15,562 nt of DNA from AB-629-J13 sp964518835 (GTDB lineage Bacteria > Fidelibacterota > Marinisomatia > Marinisomatales > AB-629-J13): positions 1-15,562 of the forward strand of contig CAZFKU010000034.1 in NCBI GenBank assembly GCA_964518835.1. Direction: 5' to 3'. This document shows, piece after piece, positions 1 to 8,727 of this stretch. Each line of letters begins with the position of its first letter. Position 1 is the first letter of the stretch. Made by a program: the position numbers and the translations under genes. The notes beneath the pieces were generated by a model. The model was not told the DNA's origin, made no database searches, and was given only the letters and a program-made list of their open reading frames with translations.

Positions 1-2
1 CA

Positions 3-1091
3 ATTTTTCATCGAGTAATAAAAGTTTATCTAACCCTTGGGACTGCCTTTGGTACATGGTTAAGCCCCGTCATTTCCGGTATTTTGATAGGGACTTTACG
101 TTTAATCGTTGGATTGGGAATGATGTTGGATAGGATATTTTGGTTTTCACTTAACAACAGAAAAGTAACTGATCCGTTGGTAATTGTGGGGAATCCAAGG
201 TCAGGAACAACCTTTCTTCATCGTTTTATGGTGGATGAGAAAATTGGTACTGGGTCAGAACTATGGCAATTACTCTATCCTTCACTGACCCTTCAAAGAC
301 TCATTAAACCATTATTACCCGTATTGGAACTTTTCAGCCCCACCAGACATCACTCTACTGCTGCACATAAAACCAGCCTGCAGTCTGTGGAAACAGACGA
401 TGCTTCCATTTTATTTCGATATCTGGATGGGTTTTTTCTGTATGGATTTATTCTGTCATGGGCAGAGGATGATGTGTTTCACTGGTTTGATCCCCGTCAA
501 CGAGATATATCAAAAAGAGATTTTAACTGGCTTTCCTCAATCTGGAAACGAAATCTTGTTTCTTCAAAACAGGAAAGAATTGTGGGAAAATTGTTTTCTG
601 TAAGCGCTAATATGCCAAAGTTTCAGGAACATTTTCCTGATGCAAAAATCTTATACATGGTTCGGGATCCGTTAAAGGTCATTCCATCAGGTTTAAGTCT
701 GGTAACAGGTGTTCTGGATAAAAAATTTGGATTCTGGGAATTAGCTGAAGAAAAACGAAACCGTTTTATTCGTAGGTTATACAAAGCTTTGGTTGAATTA
801 CTTCTCCGGTTTCATGATGATTGGATCAACAATAATGTTAAAAAAGAAAAAGTCATGGTTGTACAATATGATCAAATGATGAATAATTTCGAGGATTTGA
901 TGGAAAATATATTAGATTTTATAAACCATGTTCCTGATGAAGAATTATTAAATTCTATCCGCAAAACGGCAGACAGACAGCGTAATTTCAAAAGTGAACA
1001 TAAATATGATTTGGAAAAATTCGGATTATCAAAGGAACAGATTAAAAATGATTGCTCTTGTATTTATGATACATTTTTAACAGATAATTGA
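3..1091 (+). CDS. Sulfotransferase family protein (PAPS-dependent type), 5'-truncated by the window edge
   Basis: The reading frame is open from the first bases, so the true start lies outside the window. A TTG at 84 is possible but would cut into the hydrophobic N-terminal stretch (LGTAFGTWLSPVISGILIG) that continues upstream. The P-loop-like 5'-phosphosulfate motif VGNPRSGTTF lies near bases 186-215. The 3'-phosphate-binding motif VRDPLKVIPSG lies about 150 residues later, with the expected Arg and Ser. Both are hallmarks of the Sulfotransfer_3 family, which moves sulfate from PAPS to hydroxyl or amino groups. The N-terminal hydrophobic segment suggests membrane association and a lipid-like acceptor; the substrate cannot be read from sequence. 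The stop TGA overlaps the TTG start of the next gene by 4 bp, indicating translational coupling with the START-domain protein. Family assignment is firm; substrate is unknown. Confidence 0.88.
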   Translation: MFHRVIKVYLTLGTAFGTWLSPVISGILIGTLRLIVGLGMMLDRIFWFSLNNRKVTDPLVIVGNPRSGTTFLHRFMVDEKIGTGSELWQLLYPSLTLQRLIKPLLPVLELFSPTRHHSTAAHKTSLQSVETDDASILFRYLDGFFLYGFILSWAEDDVFHWFDPRQRDISKRDFNWLSSIWKRNLVSSKQERIVGKLFSVSANMPKFQEHFPDAKILYMVRDPLKVIPSGLSLVTGVLDKKFGFWELAEEKRNRFIRRLYKALVELLLRFHDDWINNNVKKEKVMVVQYDQMMNNFEDLMENILDFINHVPDEELLNSIRKTADRQRNFKSEHKYDLEKFGLSKEQIKNDCSCIYDTFLTDN

Positions 1092-1693
1092 ATACTGTGA
1101 CTTACAAACTAACTTTTTTACTTCAATTGGTTTTTAATTCGGTTGGATTTTCTAAAGAAATTACTGTACCCACTATCTTTGAATCTTGGAATGTTCTACA
1201 AGAGTCAGATGTATGGATAGGTTGGACGATGAAAGATGACATTCAATGGTGTAAGGCAGAAAAGATACTACCATTTGAATTAAAACGAATATCCACAATC
1301 ATTGAAGACAAAGGTAATTATCCCAGTGTTTTTAGAAGGATTGAAGAAGCGGTCATTCTTTCAAATGACATTGTCCATATCAGCCTGGATATGCCCTTTC
1401 CGTTTTCAGGTCGTGATTATATCGTCAGATATGTTTCAAACAAAACAGAAAATGAGTTTACATATACTTTCACTGCTGATAACGAAATAGAAATTCCTGT
1501 AAGGAAAAATTATGTTCGGCTCATTAATGCCGGTGGTCAATGGAGACTTACCCCAACTGAAAAAGGAAAAACAAAGGTAACCTATGTATGGAACGGAGAA
1601 TTGAGGGGTGATTTCCCAAATTGGGCATTAGAAAGAGCCTGGAAAGTTCAAGGAACTGAAGTTTTAAACTGGCTGAATGAGGCGTTGAAATGA
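1088..1693 (+). CDS. START-domain (StAR-related lipid-transfer) protein
   Basis: This 201-residue protein matches the START/Bet v1-like fold over about residues 30-200. The early part has WIGW and WCKAEKILPF. The central part has MPFPFSGRDYIVRYV, a typical START segment. The end has GGQWRLTPTEKGKTKVTYVW followed by a long amphipathic C-terminal helix (WALERAWKVQGTEVLNWLNEAL) that would cap the lipid cavity. START domains bind sterols, phospholipids or other hydrophobic ligands. The first 22 residues are hydrophobic (FLLQLVFNSVGFS) and may be a signal peptide, which would place it in the periplasm. The TTG start at 1088 is chosen because it overlaps the upstream stop (TTGA); there is no clear Shine-Dalgarno sequence. 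The stop overlaps the ATG of the beta-barrel gene (ATGA). Being between a sulfotransferase and an outer-membrane barrel suggests carriage of a lipid substrate or product. Confidence 0.8.
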   Translation: MNTVTYKLTFLLQLVFNSVGFSKEITVPTIFESWNVLQESDVWIGWTMKDDIQWCKAEKILPFELKRISTIIEDKGNYPSVFRRIEEAVILSNDIVHISLDMPFPFSGRDYIVRYVSNKTENEFTYTFTADNEIEIPVRKNYVRLINAGGQWRLTPTEKGKTKVTYVWNGELRGDFPNWALERAWKVQGTEVLNWLNEALK

Positions 1694-3162
1694 AATTGGA
1701 GACATTCATGAATATTTGTTTAATAGGTAAAATACTCATTTTACTTGTAGTGATTATTCCCGTTAAGAGTTTATGTCAAACCTCATATACTGGTGAACTG
1801 GATTTTTATTATCTATCTGCTCTGAATGATAATCACCTGATAAATCTCCCATATAGGATTGCGGAAATACATATCCAGCATCAACATGAAAATATGGAAA
1901 TTTTCGGAAATTTAGCTATGGAGTATTCTCCCCGGAGACATACTCACTTTTTATCCAACAGCAACCCCCAGGATTTTCTGTGGGATCTGCGGGAACTGTA
2001 TATGGCGTGGTACACGGATTTTGGTGAAGTCCGGGTGGGGAAACAAATTCATACCTGGGGCAGTGTGGATGAAAACAGTCCAATTGATGTGGTAAACGCT
2101 TACGATTATTATTATTTATTTTTCCAGGGAACGGACAGAAAACTCGGTTCTTATTCAGCGGCGATTGATATGTATTTTGGTAATTGGAAAATGAGTGGGG
2201 CAATATCTTCCTTCCACCATACCAACAGGGTTCCCATAAACGATCCGGAATTTCCCATCAGGCTTCCTGTTGTTCCTGAAGAATATCAAATATTTCCCAT
2301 AGAAAAAAACCCAATGGAATATGGTGGTTTTCTTGAATATTCTCATGACTACGGAGATATACGGTTGAGTTTGTTTAACGGATATGACCGTATATTTAAC
2401 CTTTCGGGAATCAATGTGTTTTTCCGGAATGAATCTCAAACCGGAAGTCCAAATATTGATATAGTATTCGGATTCAGAAAAACCCAAATGCAGGGAATAG
2501 GGGGAACGTTTCTTTTTGGTGATTTGATATTACGGGGAGATTATGCATTTTTCCAGACCAAGGATCAAAACACCAGCATAACAAGAAACAATCCGGACCC
2601 TGCTTTTGGTGAACACTTTAATTATTTAGCATATGAATATCCATTAATTGAACAAGCAGATTACTATCAAATGACATTGCAGGTTGAATATGGACTTCCC
2701 TGGGATGTAACTATAGTGGGGCAATTTTTCAGTTATGACACGTTGAATTACCAATCTGGAGAACTTCCTTTAGATGAAGATGTGGATATCCCCGCACTGG
2801 AAATTTCTGCAGATGAAATTGACCCACGAAATTTCTTTTCCCCAGGAATGGGAACACCCATCGCCGCATTAATGAAAAAAGCCCTGACCTTCAGTTTGGA
2901 AAAAACTTTACTGGAAGAACAATTAAAGATCGGCTTTTTGAGCATGATGGATATATATGATCCACTGGATCCGAAAAAAATAAAATTGTTGGGAAAAATA
3001 GTCGGTATTACAATTGAATATGACCTGACTCAGGATTTAAAATTAATATCAGGGATGACTCAAATTACTGGAAATGACAATCACCATGATGGAGTAAACT
3101 ACCGCCTTAATCAAATGGAAAATTTTTCACATTTGCGGTTTGAATTGAAATATAGTTTTTGA
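1690..3162 (+). CDS. Outer-membrane beta-barrel protein, DUF1302-like/porin-like
   Basis: The protein has an N-terminal signal peptide (hydrophobic core ILILLVVIIPVKS, probable cut near LCQ-TS). The rest is rich in alternating aromatic/hydrophobic strands and ends in Phe (FELKYSF), as expected for BAM-inserted barrels. Residues 101-124 contain RELYMAWYTDFGEVRVGKQ followed by HTWG, then PIDVVNAYDYYY. This resembles the 'EAY..LRLGRQ..WG....D..NP.D' pattern of DUF1302 barrels, which elsewhere often accompany lipid or sterol transport genes. That family match is from memory and moderate. Two starts are possible: ATG 1690 (overlapping the previous stop) or ATG 1708, which has a GGAG six bases upstream and gives a more standard signal peptide. 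It is the last gene of the three-gene unit and is followed by a hairpin at the convergent junction. Confidence 0.72.
   Translation: MKLETFMNICLIGKILILLVVIIPVKSLCQTSYTGELDFYYLSALNDNHLINLPYRIAEIHIQHQHENMEIFGNLAMEYSPRRHTHFLSNSNPQDFLWDLRELYMAWYTDFGEVRVGKQIHTWGSVDENSPIDVVNAYDYYYLFFQGTDRKLGSYSAAIDMYFGNWKMSGAISSFHHTNRVPINDPEFPIRLPVVPEEYQIFPIEKNPMEYGGFLEYSHDYGDIRLSLFNGYDRIFNLSGINVFFRNESQTGSPNIDIVFGFRKTQMQGIGGTFLFGDLILRGDYAFFQTKDQNTSITRNNPDPAFGEHFNYLAYEYPLIEQADYYQMTLQVEYGLPWDVTIVGQFFSYDTLNYQSGELPLDEDVDIPALEISADEIDPRNFFSPGMGTPIAALMKKALTFSLEKTLLEEQLKIGFLSMMDIYDPLDPKKIKLLGKIVGITIEYDLTQDLKLISGMTQITGNDNHHDGVNYRLNQMENFSHLRFELKYSF
1698..1701 (+). promoter_or_regulatory. Shine-Dalgarno GGAG favouring the internal start of the beta-barrel gene
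   Basis: GGAG sits 6 nt before ATG 1708. A second purine run (GAGG, 1679-1682) sits 7 nt before ATG 1690, so both starts have support. The shorter form starts directly with a compact signal peptide (MNICLIGKILILL), which makes 1708 slightly preferable. Confidence 0.4.
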
Positions 3163-3202
3163 CCTTTCAAGGGTAAAAGGACATCAATCAACACTAGACC
3201 TG

Positions 3203-3222
3203 GACAATCAGGGATGATTGTC
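3203..3222 (+). terminator. Hairpin at the convergent gene junction, possible terminator
   Basis: A perfect 8-bp inverted repeat GACAATCA / TGATTGTC with a GGGA loop lies in the 63-bp gap between the + strand beta-barrel gene (stop 3162) and the end of the - strand ASST-like gene (3226). The position fits a shared terminator. The following bases (AACTTATTTC) form only a weak T-tract and the other side has none, so intrinsic termination is uncertain. Confidence 0.4.
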
Positions 3223-3225
3223 AAC

Positions 3226-6200
3226 TTATTTCATCAGCACTACTTTCTGGATTTGACGTTTACCATCTCCTTCAAGAAATATAAAATACATCCCGCTTGA
3301 AAATCCGACCGCATTCCAATTTACACTGTGGTTCCCGGGAGTTAGTTTTTCATCTACAAGTGTTTCAACTAATTTTCCGGTGATATCATACACTCGTAAA
3401 GACACGGTATGCTTTGTATCTACAACAGGAACAGAAAACCGAATCGTGGTCACCGGATTAAATGGATTGGGGTGTGCCGGAAAAAGGGAGTACTCAGTGG
3501 GGGTTTGGAGTGAGGTGGATTTTCTTAAAATCAATTCAGACACATTTCCTGTAATTTTAATACTTCCGTTTCCAGAAAGAGAGTATTCTTTACCGGTTTT
3601 TTCATTTACCAATTTCCATCCGCAGGAAACTGAACTTTGCGAAAGTTCCAAATTATCACAAAGTTGCAAATCATAATTTATATGAAAAACTTCATTGGGA
3701 TTCATCACCTCAATCACACATTCATCTGTTGAACATAGTTTGGTATCACCTAAAAAACGGATGTCTGTGGAAGGTGCTAGGGGTTTGGGTGGAAGACTGT
3801 AGCTCAACGGATTTTCCACTTCTATATTATTTCCAAAATAAAGAATCTGATCCCCATATTTGATAGTATTAGCATCCTCAGGTACTTGTACAATTTTCAT
3901 CATATTTGTCGTCCTTAAAGAAGCGGACAATAAAATTTCACCGGAATTATTTGTCCTCACCCAATATCCTTTTCCCGGTTCTAATTGAGAAACCTGATTA
4001 TAAGTGTCTTCAAATCCGTAAAATGTGCCGGGAATGAGGATGTTGTCAGGATCGGTGATCTGAGAAACTTCCAACACTTCGGATATTCCGGAAATGAGAT
4101 TCCAGTCTGTAGCAAGATTTATGGATAATTCCTGAATTAAATTTCCGGTAATGGTTACCATAGCTTGTTCATCAAAGCGGAGCCAGTATCCGGTACCATT
4201 TATCAACTCTTGGGTTTGGGTGTACGTTCCGTCAAATAGATATAGTGTTCCCGGAATTGCATTTGGGAAAACTGCAGTGTAGTATGGGTCCTCAACCTCC
4301 AAAGGAAGACCTATGAGGTTCCAATCTGTTTGGAAAACAACCTCCAGAGAATCGCAATTTTGAGGATCCTCAACCATAAAGGAGTAAATAAATTGATCCA
4401 GGCTGGTATTCAGATGTTCACTGTTAGAAATACATTCAGGGAGGTTTTCACAGAGGTAGTTTCCTCCAATAGCAAAATAGGGATACCAGGCACCATCTAT
4501 TCCGCTCCAGTCAATATTGAGGTTGCAAATGCATTCCGGCATTGCAGATAATAAATTATTGAATAGCCATAAATAAGATAAATTTGTCAAATCACAAAAT
4601 GATTCCGGAATCGATTCGATTTGGTTGTATCCAAGATCAAGAAAGTATAAATTGGTCAAGTTTCCAATAGATTCCGGCAACCCGCCCAATTGATTATTGG
4701 AAATGTAAAGACTGCTTAAACCGGTGAGTTGTCCAAGGGCTTCCGGAATTTCCGTAAGGTTGTTCCACTGTAGGGCTAAGTATGATAATTCCGTCCAATT
4801 CCCAATGGATTCCGGTAAAATCGAAATGGGTTCAGTGAGACCGGAACCTGAGAAATTGTAATCCGCTACCCAATTTTTCAGTCTGCCGTTTATCCATGTC
4901 TGTGTTCCCATTTCCAAAGGGCTGGTGTATGAATTTAATTCATTTTCACTTATGACATCTTCAAGAGCTAATAAATCATTTGTGTAAAAACAGGAATCAG
5001 CAGGCCAAATGGTAATGGAAGGGGGGATGTCGCTAATGAAGGTGAATTCTTCTCCACATTGGATTGAATAGGCTTGTATATCTATTGTCTTAGCAAGGTC
5101 GTTTCTATGAATGGGAATAATGGAAAAATTTAAATTATGAGGGTTGGGATCATCCCAAATATTTCCTTGAAAAGAAAGTGTTTGCGATTCCCCATTTTCT
5201 AAAAATACAGAACCGGTTTGATTAACAAACCATCCTTCTTCATCGTTCAGTGCATATTCAAATGATTCTGAATTGCTTCCCTCATTTGTCAAGGTAAAAT
5301 TTAGATTGGAAGTTCCTATAGGCAGCAATACTGCAGACTCCGAATTGTAATCTGTTAATCCATTCACTGAAATACTGAATTCTGAAGGATACAAACCTGA
5401 AATCCGGTTTGACCTGTACACTGCTCCCAAGGGCTCAGAAAGATGATATTTTGCTTCCCAAATCGTTTCATGGTCCGGAGAAATTTCCAAAGATGTACCG
5501 CTTTCCCCAATGGTTGTAATTAAATAATTACCGTTATCTAATTTCTGTACATTACCGGAAAATGAACCATATAATTCTGAGGGTAAATTGTGCTCCCAAA
5601 CTATATCAGCGGAATAGTCACCGCCAACTTCATTTACCTGTATTTCCAGCGCTCTTGATTGGAAAGATAAATTTCCATTATCAAAAGTGAGAATGTTTCC
5701 GTTTTCCAATATCTGTAAACAGTGTTGGAAATTGAATCCCAGGTCATGACCAAAACCTGCATCACCGGAAGGCATATTTTCACCCATGGACCAGATAATT
5801 TCTCCACTTGGATAATGTATTTTTACAATCCTTGATAAATGCCTGATGGCTACATAAACAGCACTTTCAGTTTCATCAAACCATAGGGCATTTGCATGCG
5901 TCCAATCATATCTTTGCGGTGTGGCGACAAAAGCATCAAACCACGTTCCGTTTTCGATATCATAATCATCCATACTCAGATGGTCAAAAAAATTCCATTC
6001 CCACAGGACTTCTTTCGTTTCCTCATCCCATTCAACCAACTTGTCCCCAAACCAGATGAAAAAGGGTGTTACACCATCACAAAGTGCACCAAAGTATTGA
6101 TAGCAAATGGGTGTCCAATCTCCGATGGGAACAGGTCCCAATTGTTCTACTTCAACAATCCCCAAATAATTTCCATTAGGAAGTTGAATAATATCGTGAT

Positions 6201-6807
6201 GATTAAATTCGTCATTAGGCTCTTCCCAGATGATTTCATTATCCAATGAAAATTTGACTCCCTTATAAAAATTCCCATCCGGTTGACCCGAAATATATTC
6301 ACACCCATAAAATTGTCCGTAATAATCTGTGTTGTAAAAAATGAACGGTTGTTCTTCCGAATTCCAGATTTCCTTTCCGGTTTTATCAATAATGGCAGAA
6401 TAATAATCATAAAAAGCACCAAAAATTGTCAATCCGTTTGAATAAAGATTTTCATTATAAATTGTTGCTTCAGCATTGGATATAGTTTCTCCTGTGGAAA
6501 ACATTCGAGTGTCAATCCATTCATCGGAAGTCCCATTTTGATTAAGTGGAGCAACTCTCCAATAATAGGTTGTTTGCCACTCAACCATTTCTGTTTCAAT
6601 GTAAATGAGGGATGAATCAATGTGACTGACTTCAGGATTTGAAAAGTTTGAGTCAGTGGAAATTTCTATTCGGTAAGCCACTGCATCCGGTTCCTGTTCC
6701 CATTCAAAAAGGACATGGATATAATTCAATTGGTTTCCATCTTCCGGTTGTAATAGTTCTCCAAAAGATAAAGAGATAAAAATTAGGTATAAAATAAACC
6801 GTTTCAT
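3226..6807 (-). CDS. Secreted arylsulfotransferase-like protein with leucine-rich repeats and type IX secretion tail
   Basis: A 1193-residue multidomain protein. Residues 1-16 are a signal peptide (ISLSFG-ELL). Residues 17-105 form a fibronectin-III/Ig-like domain. Residues about 106-470 match the ASST beta-propeller: FNHHDIIQLPNGNYL (His203/204), DWTHANALWF (His304), AIRHLSRIVKI (Arg322) and FQHCLQILENGNILTFDNG (His362). These fit the four catalytic or binding positions known in E. coli AssT (two upstream His, Arg, and the His that carries the sulfate), with the same 18-residue His-Arg spacing. Residues 650-762 hold about four 23-residue leucine-rich repeats (LxxLxxNxL..IPExIGNL). Residues 823-965 are a duplicated WNLI/GYW module. 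Residues 1108-1193 are a Por sorting domain (NPFNPVTTIRF ... NHSVNW ... SSGMYFIFL ... KVVLMK). ASSTs move sulfate between aryl sulfates and phenols without PAPS. Activity here is inferred and the acceptor is unknown. No Shine-Dalgarno sequence is visible. Confidence 0.85.
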   Translation of the reverse strand: MKRFILYLIFISLSFGELLQPEDGNQLNYIHVLFEWEQEPDAVAYRIEISTDSNFSNPEVSHIDSSLIYIETEMVEWQTTYYWRVAPLNQNGTSDEWIDTRMFSTGETISNAEATIYNENLYSNGLTIFGAFYDYYSAIIDKTGKEIWNSEEQPFIFYNTDYYGQFYGCEYISGQPDGNFYKGVKFSLDNEIIWEEPNDEFNHHDIIQLPNGNYLGIVEVEQLGPVPIGDWTPICYQYFGALCDGVTPFFIWFGDKLVEWDEETKEVLWEWNFFDHLSMDDYDIENGTWFDAFVATPQRYDWTHANALWFDETESAVYVAIRHLSRIVKIHYPSGEIIWSMGENMPSGDAGFGHDLGFNFQHCLQILENGNILTFDNGNLSFQSRALEIQVNEVGGDYSADIVWEHNLPSELYGSFSGNVQKLDNGNYLITTIGESGTSLEISPDHETIWEAKYHLSEPLGAVYRSNRISGLYPSEFSISVNGLTDYNSESAVLLPIGTSNLNFTLTNEGSNSESFEYALNDEEGWFVNQTGSVFLENGESQTLSFQGNIWDDPNPHNLNFSIIPIHRNDLAKTIDIQAYSIQCGEEFTFISDIPPSITIWPADSCFYTNDLLALEDVISENELNSYTSPLEMGTQTWINGRLKNWVADYNFSGSGLTEPISILPESIGNWTELSYLALQWNNLTEIPEALGQLTGLSSLYISNNQLGGLPESIGNLTNLYFLDLGYNQIESIPESFCDLTNLSYLWLFNNLLSAMPECICNLNIDWSGIDGAWYPYFAIGGNYLCENLPECISNSEHLNTSLDQFIYSFMVEDPQNCDSLEVVFQTDWNLIGLPLEVEDPYYTAVFPNAIPGTLYLFDGTYTQTQELINGTGYWLRFDEQAMVTITGNLIQELSINLATDWNLISGISEVLEVSQITDPDNILIPGTFYGFEDTYNQVSQLEPGKGYWVRTNNSGEILLSASLRTTNMMKIVQVPEDANTIKYGDQILYFGNNIEVENPLSYSLPPKPLAPSTDIRFLGDTKLCSTDECVIEVMNPNEVFHINYDLQLCDNLELSQSSVSCGWKLVNEKTGKEYSLSGNGSIKITGNVSELILRKSTSLQTPTEYSLFPAHPNPFNPVTTIRFSVPVVDTKHTVSLRVYDITGKLVETLVDEKLTPGNHSVNWNAVGFSSGMYFIFLEGDGKRQIQKVVLMK

Positions 6808-6857
6808 TTTCGATTAGTTAAGAGACAATTGCGAAATCAGAAAGTTAAAATTTAAAT

Positions 6858-8696
6858 TTATGTATTCAACCGAAAAAATCCAAGAGAATTCAGAATTTCA
6901 GACGGATTACCGTTGGGTTGGGTTCTTACCAAAAAATGAAACTGGTCTCCAGATTTGATTCTGGTTGAATTGTCAACGGGAAAAGCAGTCTTATCCCGAA
7001 CGCAGATCAGAGGAATAAAATGGGAATTTTCTGTAGTGTGACCAAAAGATTGATAGGAGGAATCTTTCATTTCCCAAATTTGAATTTCAGCTTGATTTCT
7101 TTGTAAAAACATGCTCCATTTTTCGATATCAAATGGTCTTCCAAAGGCAACTTTTCCACCCATTTCCAATACCATTTCTGTTGTAATTCCTTCAGAATCA
7201 CTTTTCACCACTCCCAGCAGATTATTCAGCTTTGCTGTTTCCTTCACTTTTTTGGTAAACAAGAAATTTACTTCCTCGTTCCGTGTTGCGCCAATTACTC
7301 CTGCCTTGGTGTCCACCTCAGCACGATAAATGATATTTGAATCCAGACCATTTCCATAAAGGACACGAACCCTGTCTTTTTCAGCTAATTTGCATTCTTT
7401 AGGATTTTCATCAATGCACAATACATTTACATTGTATGTATTGAGAATTTTTGAAATGGCTCGACTTACATGATTTACTCCCAATATAACCCATCCTGTT
7501 CCTGATTTTTTTCTTAATCCCAACAATGAAGCTGTTATACCACCAGTCAAACCGGCTTGCAGGACAGTTAAAATAATGAGGAGGAATACCATCGCTTGAA
7601 GTTGACTTCCATCGTACCCATGACTTTCCAATTCCATAGAAAACAGGGATGCCACTGCCGCAGCTACAATACCTCTGGGGGCAATCCACGAAAGCAGAAA
7701 TTTTTGTTTGAGATTTAATTTTGATTTCCATGTTCCGACGAAAATTGTTAATGGTCGTAAAATGAACATGATGACAAAAACCAGAGTGATTCCCCTCCAC
7801 CCTAACTGATTCAATTGGGATAACTCAACATCAGCTGCCAACAAAATAAATAACATCCCAATCAGCAGAATGGTCATTTCTTCTTCAAATTCCCTGAGTT
7901 CTCTTCGGACAGCTGTTTTCATATTGCCCACCACCAATCCGGCGACGGTAACTGCAACTACACCACTTTCTTCACTGACGGTATTGGAAATTTGAAACAG
8001 AGCAAAAACCATAGAAAGCATAAATACATTTTCAAGGGTTTCAGGAATAAACCTCCGCACTCGAAGTAAAAGCGAAAGCCCCAGACCGCCTGCTGCTCCC
8101 AATATTACACCAGTAAGAAGTCTCGAAATGATATGAAATACTCCCTTTAAAAAAGACAATCCAGATGGACTTAACGCCACCTCCAATGCAACTACAGCCA
8201 ATATTGCGCCGATGGCATCCAAAAGGACACCTTCTGCTTCCAGCACCGTGGAAACTGACCTCCTGAACCGGAGTCTTTTAAGAAGAGGAGTGATGACGGT
8301 TGGGCCTGTTACAATGATGAGGACTCCAAACAAAATGGAATTTCTCCAGTCCCACCCGACAATTAATTTTGAAGCGATGATTCCACCAATGGCAGTGACC
8401 AACGCTCCGACGGTTATGAGCTGACGGATTACAAGTTGTTCCCGTTTTATTCGGTTTATCCTCAGGTTCATGCCGCCTTCAAACAGGATGACGGCTACTG
8501 CGAATCCCACAATCATTGGCATAGCTTTACCAATGGTGGAAGGATGAATTAGTCCCAGCATATCCGGTCCAAGTAAAACCCCGGATCCTAAAAGCAATAC
8601 GATCCCTGGCATTTTGATGTGTCGGGAAATTACCTGTATCAACATTCCAAAACACATGGCAAGGGCAAGGGTTAGAGCGGGATTTGATTCAGGCAT
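6858..8696 (-). CDS. CPA1-type cation/proton antiporter with C-terminal RCK (TrkA-N/TrkA-C) domain
   Basis: A 612-residue inner-membrane protein. About twelve hydrophobic helices fill residues 5-393. Ion-path motifs include VTGPTVITPLL (129-139), EGVLLDAIGAIL (155-166, with Asp160 in the place of the usual Asn-Asp pair) and APRGIVAAAVASLF (339-352), which is characteristic of NhaP-like Na+(K+)/H+ antiporters. A Rossmann-like TrkA-N/RCK domain follows (about 401-510: GWVILGV, then VNVLCIDENP, VLYGNGLDSNIIYRAEV), and a TrkA-C-like region (about 520-595) ends in GDQFHFLV. In this domain the nucleotide loop reads GVNHVSRAI instead of GxGxxG, so only the first glycine remains; Asp429, which would bind ribose, is kept. 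The likely role is pH or cation homeostasis. It lies 50 bp upstream of the ASST-like gene and 31 bp downstream of the hydrolase, so it may be co-transcribed, although no functional link is evident. Confidence 0.9.
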   Translation of the reverse strand: MPESNPALTLALAMCFGMLIQVISRHIKMPGIVLLLGSGVLLGPDMLGLIHPSTIGKAMPMIVGFAVAVILFEGGMNLRINRIKREQLVIRQLITVGALVTAIGGIIASKLIVGWDWRNSILFGVLIIVTGPTVITPLLKRLRFRRSVSTVLEAEGVLLDAIGAILAVVALEVALSPSGLSFLKGVFHIISRLLTGVILGAAGGLGLSLLLRVRRFIPETLENVFMLSMVFALFQISNTVSEESGVVAVTVAGLVVGNMKTAVRRELREFEEEMTILLIGMLFILLAADVELSQLNQLGWRGITLVFVIMFILRPLTIFVGTWKSKLNLKQKFLLSWIAPRGIVAAAVASLFSMELESHGYDGSQLQAMVFLLIILTVLQAGLTGGITASLLGLRKKSGTGWVILGVNHVSRAISKILNTYNVNVLCIDENPKECKLAEKDRVRVLYGNGLDSNIIYRAEVDTKAGVIGATRNEEVNFLFTKKVKETAKLNNLLGVVKSDSEGITTEMVLEMGGKVAFGRPFDIEKWSMFLQRNQAEIQIWEMKDSSYQSFGHTTENSHFIPLICVRDKTAFPVDNSTRIKSGDQFHFLVRTQPNGNPSEILNSLGFFRLNT

Positions 8697-8727
8697 TATA
8701 AGGAAATTTAAATATGAAAAATGTTAC

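Noticed and set aside
4514..4861. Tandem repeat or CRISPR-like array within the ASST-like gene
   Set aside because: The 69-base periodicity is explained by 23-residue leucine-rich repeats in the coding frame; DNA units are divergent and have no spacers.
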